A program made the position numbers and the translations under genes. From positions 3,348,001 through 3,412,000 of the forward strand of contig JAJTUQ010000005.1 in assembly GCA_021399445.1 (NCBI GenBank): DNA of 64,000 nt, in the 5' to 3' direction. The notes beneath the pieces are model-generated. The model saw only the letters and a list, made by a program, of their open reading frames with translations, was not told where the DNA came from and did not search any database. The stretch is from Xylogone sp. PMI_703. Its lineage: Eukaryota > Ascomycota > Leotiomycetes. Shown here piece after piece: positions 61,348 through 64,000 of this stretch (position 1 is the first letter of the stretch; each line of letters starts with the position of its first letter).

Positions 61348-64000
61348 GGCAGCCTGAGGATATTTCGCATCCCGTAGCACAAGCTGACTGCACATATTCC
61401 ATGATCCTCCCAAGACAAAAAAACCATTCCTACATAATCAGCTTTTCTCTAGATTTTTTATGTCTCATATCAGTTGGTATCGCGCGTTGTTTATATATAG
61501 TCGCGACAGATTTGCGAGTTTTCAAATAGTTGGTATTTTTGCACATAAACAGGTTGCGGCAATCCTTTGTGCTTTTTCCTATCCATTTGGTTTTATAGGG
61601 TGTTAGCGTAGTTCTTTGTTAGAATCAAACAGTTAAATCATTCTGTCTATCGTCTTATTATCGTACCTGTAGAAGTTCATCTGATATGGTAGTTGAATTG
61701 TTGGAACTTTATAAGTTTGGATCCGTGCATACTTGCGGTGATAGACATGATCTCTTGACTTTAGCTAAGCACAAGTAGAATTCTATCAAATATTCTTCCA
61801 CAATACTTCTCGAGGATGCATGATCAGGGGATAGTCACTTTAAAACTGTGGTATAGTACATTAATATTATGGTTGAGCTCAATAATTTTAGTATAAGTTC
61901 TAGCACCTAAGAGTTTTGAAATCTTGAAGCTCAATTAATTTTAACAAAAAAATAATCCGAAAGGAATATCTAATCTCTTTACGTTAGGACGCAACTTTTA
62001 TTCCGTTCTTACGGTGAGACTTTCAATGCAATTCATTAATCAAAAGACTCTGAGAGACTTTGGATATTATCTATAGTTGCATTCAGCCTTATGGAACTGG
62101 AAATTCTATTGAATAGAGTATGGAACAAACAGTCTATGTGCTACTAAGTTGATTATTTGTTTTAGGCTCTAGCAGTCGCTGTAAGCGCCGCTAAGGCCGC
62201 TTAGATGTAACCGCTGAGGGCCTGGACCGAGCTCCTGGAATATCTATTCAGGCGTACGCTATAGGGTAGTACCCGCTGTAGATATAGGCTTTACTTCACT
62301 GTATTTACAACGCATATCCACTGTGCTGCAGCACTCTAGGCTCTCTAACTAGTCTCCAATATAGGGTCTTTAAGCCACTACCCAATACAACATTGCAGGT
62401 TACATAAAACGTATTCCCAGCATTACACGCGACAATATCTACGGTGAAAAACGTCTATATTGATATTTTCCAAATATTGGAATTATTGAGATCCCAGCAA
62501 CGCCTCTATGCATGCAAGAACGTTATGATTGTTAGACTGAAATTAAATTGCTGCATCGGCCTCGCCGATTCACAAAGTGGCGGACCCCGTTACCCCAAAG
62601 CAGCAGCTCACTGAACCCTACTATATTGCAAAATTCTGGTAAGAGCCTGTCCAACACATGTAGCATATACCACCCTAAGAGGGATAGCGGCAGCGCTGTA
62701 GTAGCCGTGGAATAAATGAAAGCACGAGACAATGCATGTTACAGCATTGTGATACCATACATGATCACAAAAGGCTAGCTCTTCGGTACGTTCCAGTGCA
62801 TCATCGATTCTTGGGTTCCAACAGCAGTTTGAGCTTCATTTCCAGGGCCAACCATGCCCAACACGTGGAGACGGGTGCCTACAGCGATTGACATTCCCAG
62901 CGGCGTGGAATTGGAGACGCTGAATGCAAGCCTGCTGCATGTTTCCATCTGCATGTTGTGTACCAGAGCTGGAAGCGCATCATCAACAAGGTTCTTGACG
63001 AGATTCGATCTTGATTCAGATGTGTGGATGGTTATGCTTACTTAGGCATGTCTCCAGCCACAGTAAGGTAATTCTCGCGTAGAGAGTCTGGAGAACTAGA
63101 TTGCTGACGCTCGATTGCTGCTGATGCTGATGCTGACATGCATCCGCTTACAGGTAAGCAGACTGTCTACAGCACCACTCCACCTTTATAACCCTACGTA
63201 ATAAATGTACTTACTGCGCTGCTGCAAGTCGCCGGTGCTGGGAAGTATACGATGAGAACGATGGCCAATGTGCGCCATACTGCTGCGCAGACTGCAGTCG
63301 AGGCTTGCCAGATATAGAGCTTATTCTTGTACTGTGTTCACTGCGGCTCGGACCTGTCACTCACTGGCCCACGGCTCCACGTGTACCATGCACTCTCTGT
63401 GCTGTATTACTTAATCGTAATCTACTCGTGCCTTCGTATGATGACTGTCTGAAATTTCTTCCAGCGGAAGCCTCCGCTAATGTGACCATCCACGCTCTCA
63501 CTCCACAGCCTCCAGTCTCAGCCACCTAATTAAGTTGACAGCGTCGGTTGCTGGAATGCCCGCGAGCCGACCTGTACTGTACACGCAGGACTGTAAGGCC
63601 ACTCAACTGGAATCTCGCCAAGGGTACTGTCGCTGTGGGTAACAACTCACCCTGCTGAGCCTAAAAATGGATGGCGCTTTAGCATGTTAACCATACAGTT
63701 ACCCCTTCCCCCCAGTTCCCGGAGACTCGGTTCTAGACAGTTACTATAGACTTAGACCATAGACTATAGACTTTGATCTTCAATACTTTTCACTGGTAAA
63801 CTATCTACTTCCGCATGGGACTTTGAACGAATTCTGTTACGGATCTGCAACCTGCTACGTGCTACCAGATGGGAGTGCCGTGGATGGGAACACAATAACC
63901 ACCCCGAGTCCGCGACGATGTTTTCCCTAGCCCACTTAACCCTCAAGCGCGCCATCTCTATGTCTTGCGATATCTCGGTCGAGAATCATTTCGGTCCACA
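61348..64000. other. Gene-free right end
   Basis: About 2.65 kb after the P450 stop. The first part is presumed 3' untranslated sequence. From 61,850 the DNA is AT-rich with a GC-richer patch at 62,160-62,350. Short frames at 62854-63045 and 63305-63529 show no motif and are not called. Simple repeats occur near 63110-63140 (tgctgatgctgatgctgac) and 63743-63775. I see no gene here. Confidence 0.55.
63743..63775. repeat. Short tandem repeat of atagact
   Basis: Three imperfect copies of a roughly 10-13 bp unit built on actatagact and atagacc. No function is evident. Confidence 0.5.

Noticed and set aside
1..64000. CRISPR array, rRNA genes or complete tRNA genes
   Set aside because: No regularly spaced repeats, rRNA-like blocks or foldable tRNAs were seen; the DNA is eukaryotic.

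Overview
The window is nuclear DNA of a filamentous ascomycete (Pezizomycotina). Genes are broken by short introns, mostly 44-75 bp, with GT-AG ends. The families are typical of such fungi: Zn2Cys6 regulators, a two-subunit type I fatty acid synthase (FAS), a multimodular NRPS, a P450 and a monocarboxylate-type MFS carrier. Spacers are AT-rich and one holds a LINE fragment. I cannot name the species.

Layout. Left flank (1-9.0 kb): the start of an amidohydrolase that runs off the left edge, an MFS carrier, a Zn2Cys6 regulator and a decayed amidase. Core (9.3-41.9 kb): a second Zn2Cys6 regulator, a FAS beta subunit, a 5,411-residue four-module NRPS, a class IV branched-chain-type aminotransferase divergent from the NRPS, and a class III aminotransferase broken by a one-base frameshift. 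Right part (43.7-61.3 kb): a third Zn2Cys6 regulator, a metallo-beta-lactamase-fold protein, a secreted alpha/beta hydrolase whose nucleophile is alanine, a 5'-truncated LINE, a FAS alpha subunit and a divergent P450. From 61.4 kb to the end I see no gene.

How the genes may work together (inference). NRPS, dedicated FAS, class IV aminotransferase and P450 are the ingredients of the cyclic tetrapeptide pathways for HC-toxin and apicidin. There a FAS makes a medium-length acyl chain, a TOXF/APS4-type aminotransferase is thought to turn the 2-oxo acid into a 2-amino fatty acid, and the NRPS builds and cyclises a tetrapeptide. Here the NRPS reads (partial C)-A-T-E / C-A-T / C-A-T / C-A-T-E / terminal C. 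It therefore predicts a cyclic tetrapeptide with two epimerised residues, at positions 1 and 4. As I recall them, the HC-toxin and apicidin synthetases have only the module-1 epimerase. The cluster has both FAS subunits, and its FAS alpha stops before the usual C-terminal phosphopantetheinyl transferase domain. No alanine racemase, O-methyltransferase, pyrroline reductase or ankyrin-bZIP regulator was seen. The combination looks like a distinct, possibly undescribed, member of the family.

Exon junctions were placed by eye from splice signals, frame and family similarity. The reconstructed coding lengths of the amidohydrolase-independent intact genes all come out as whole numbers of codons.
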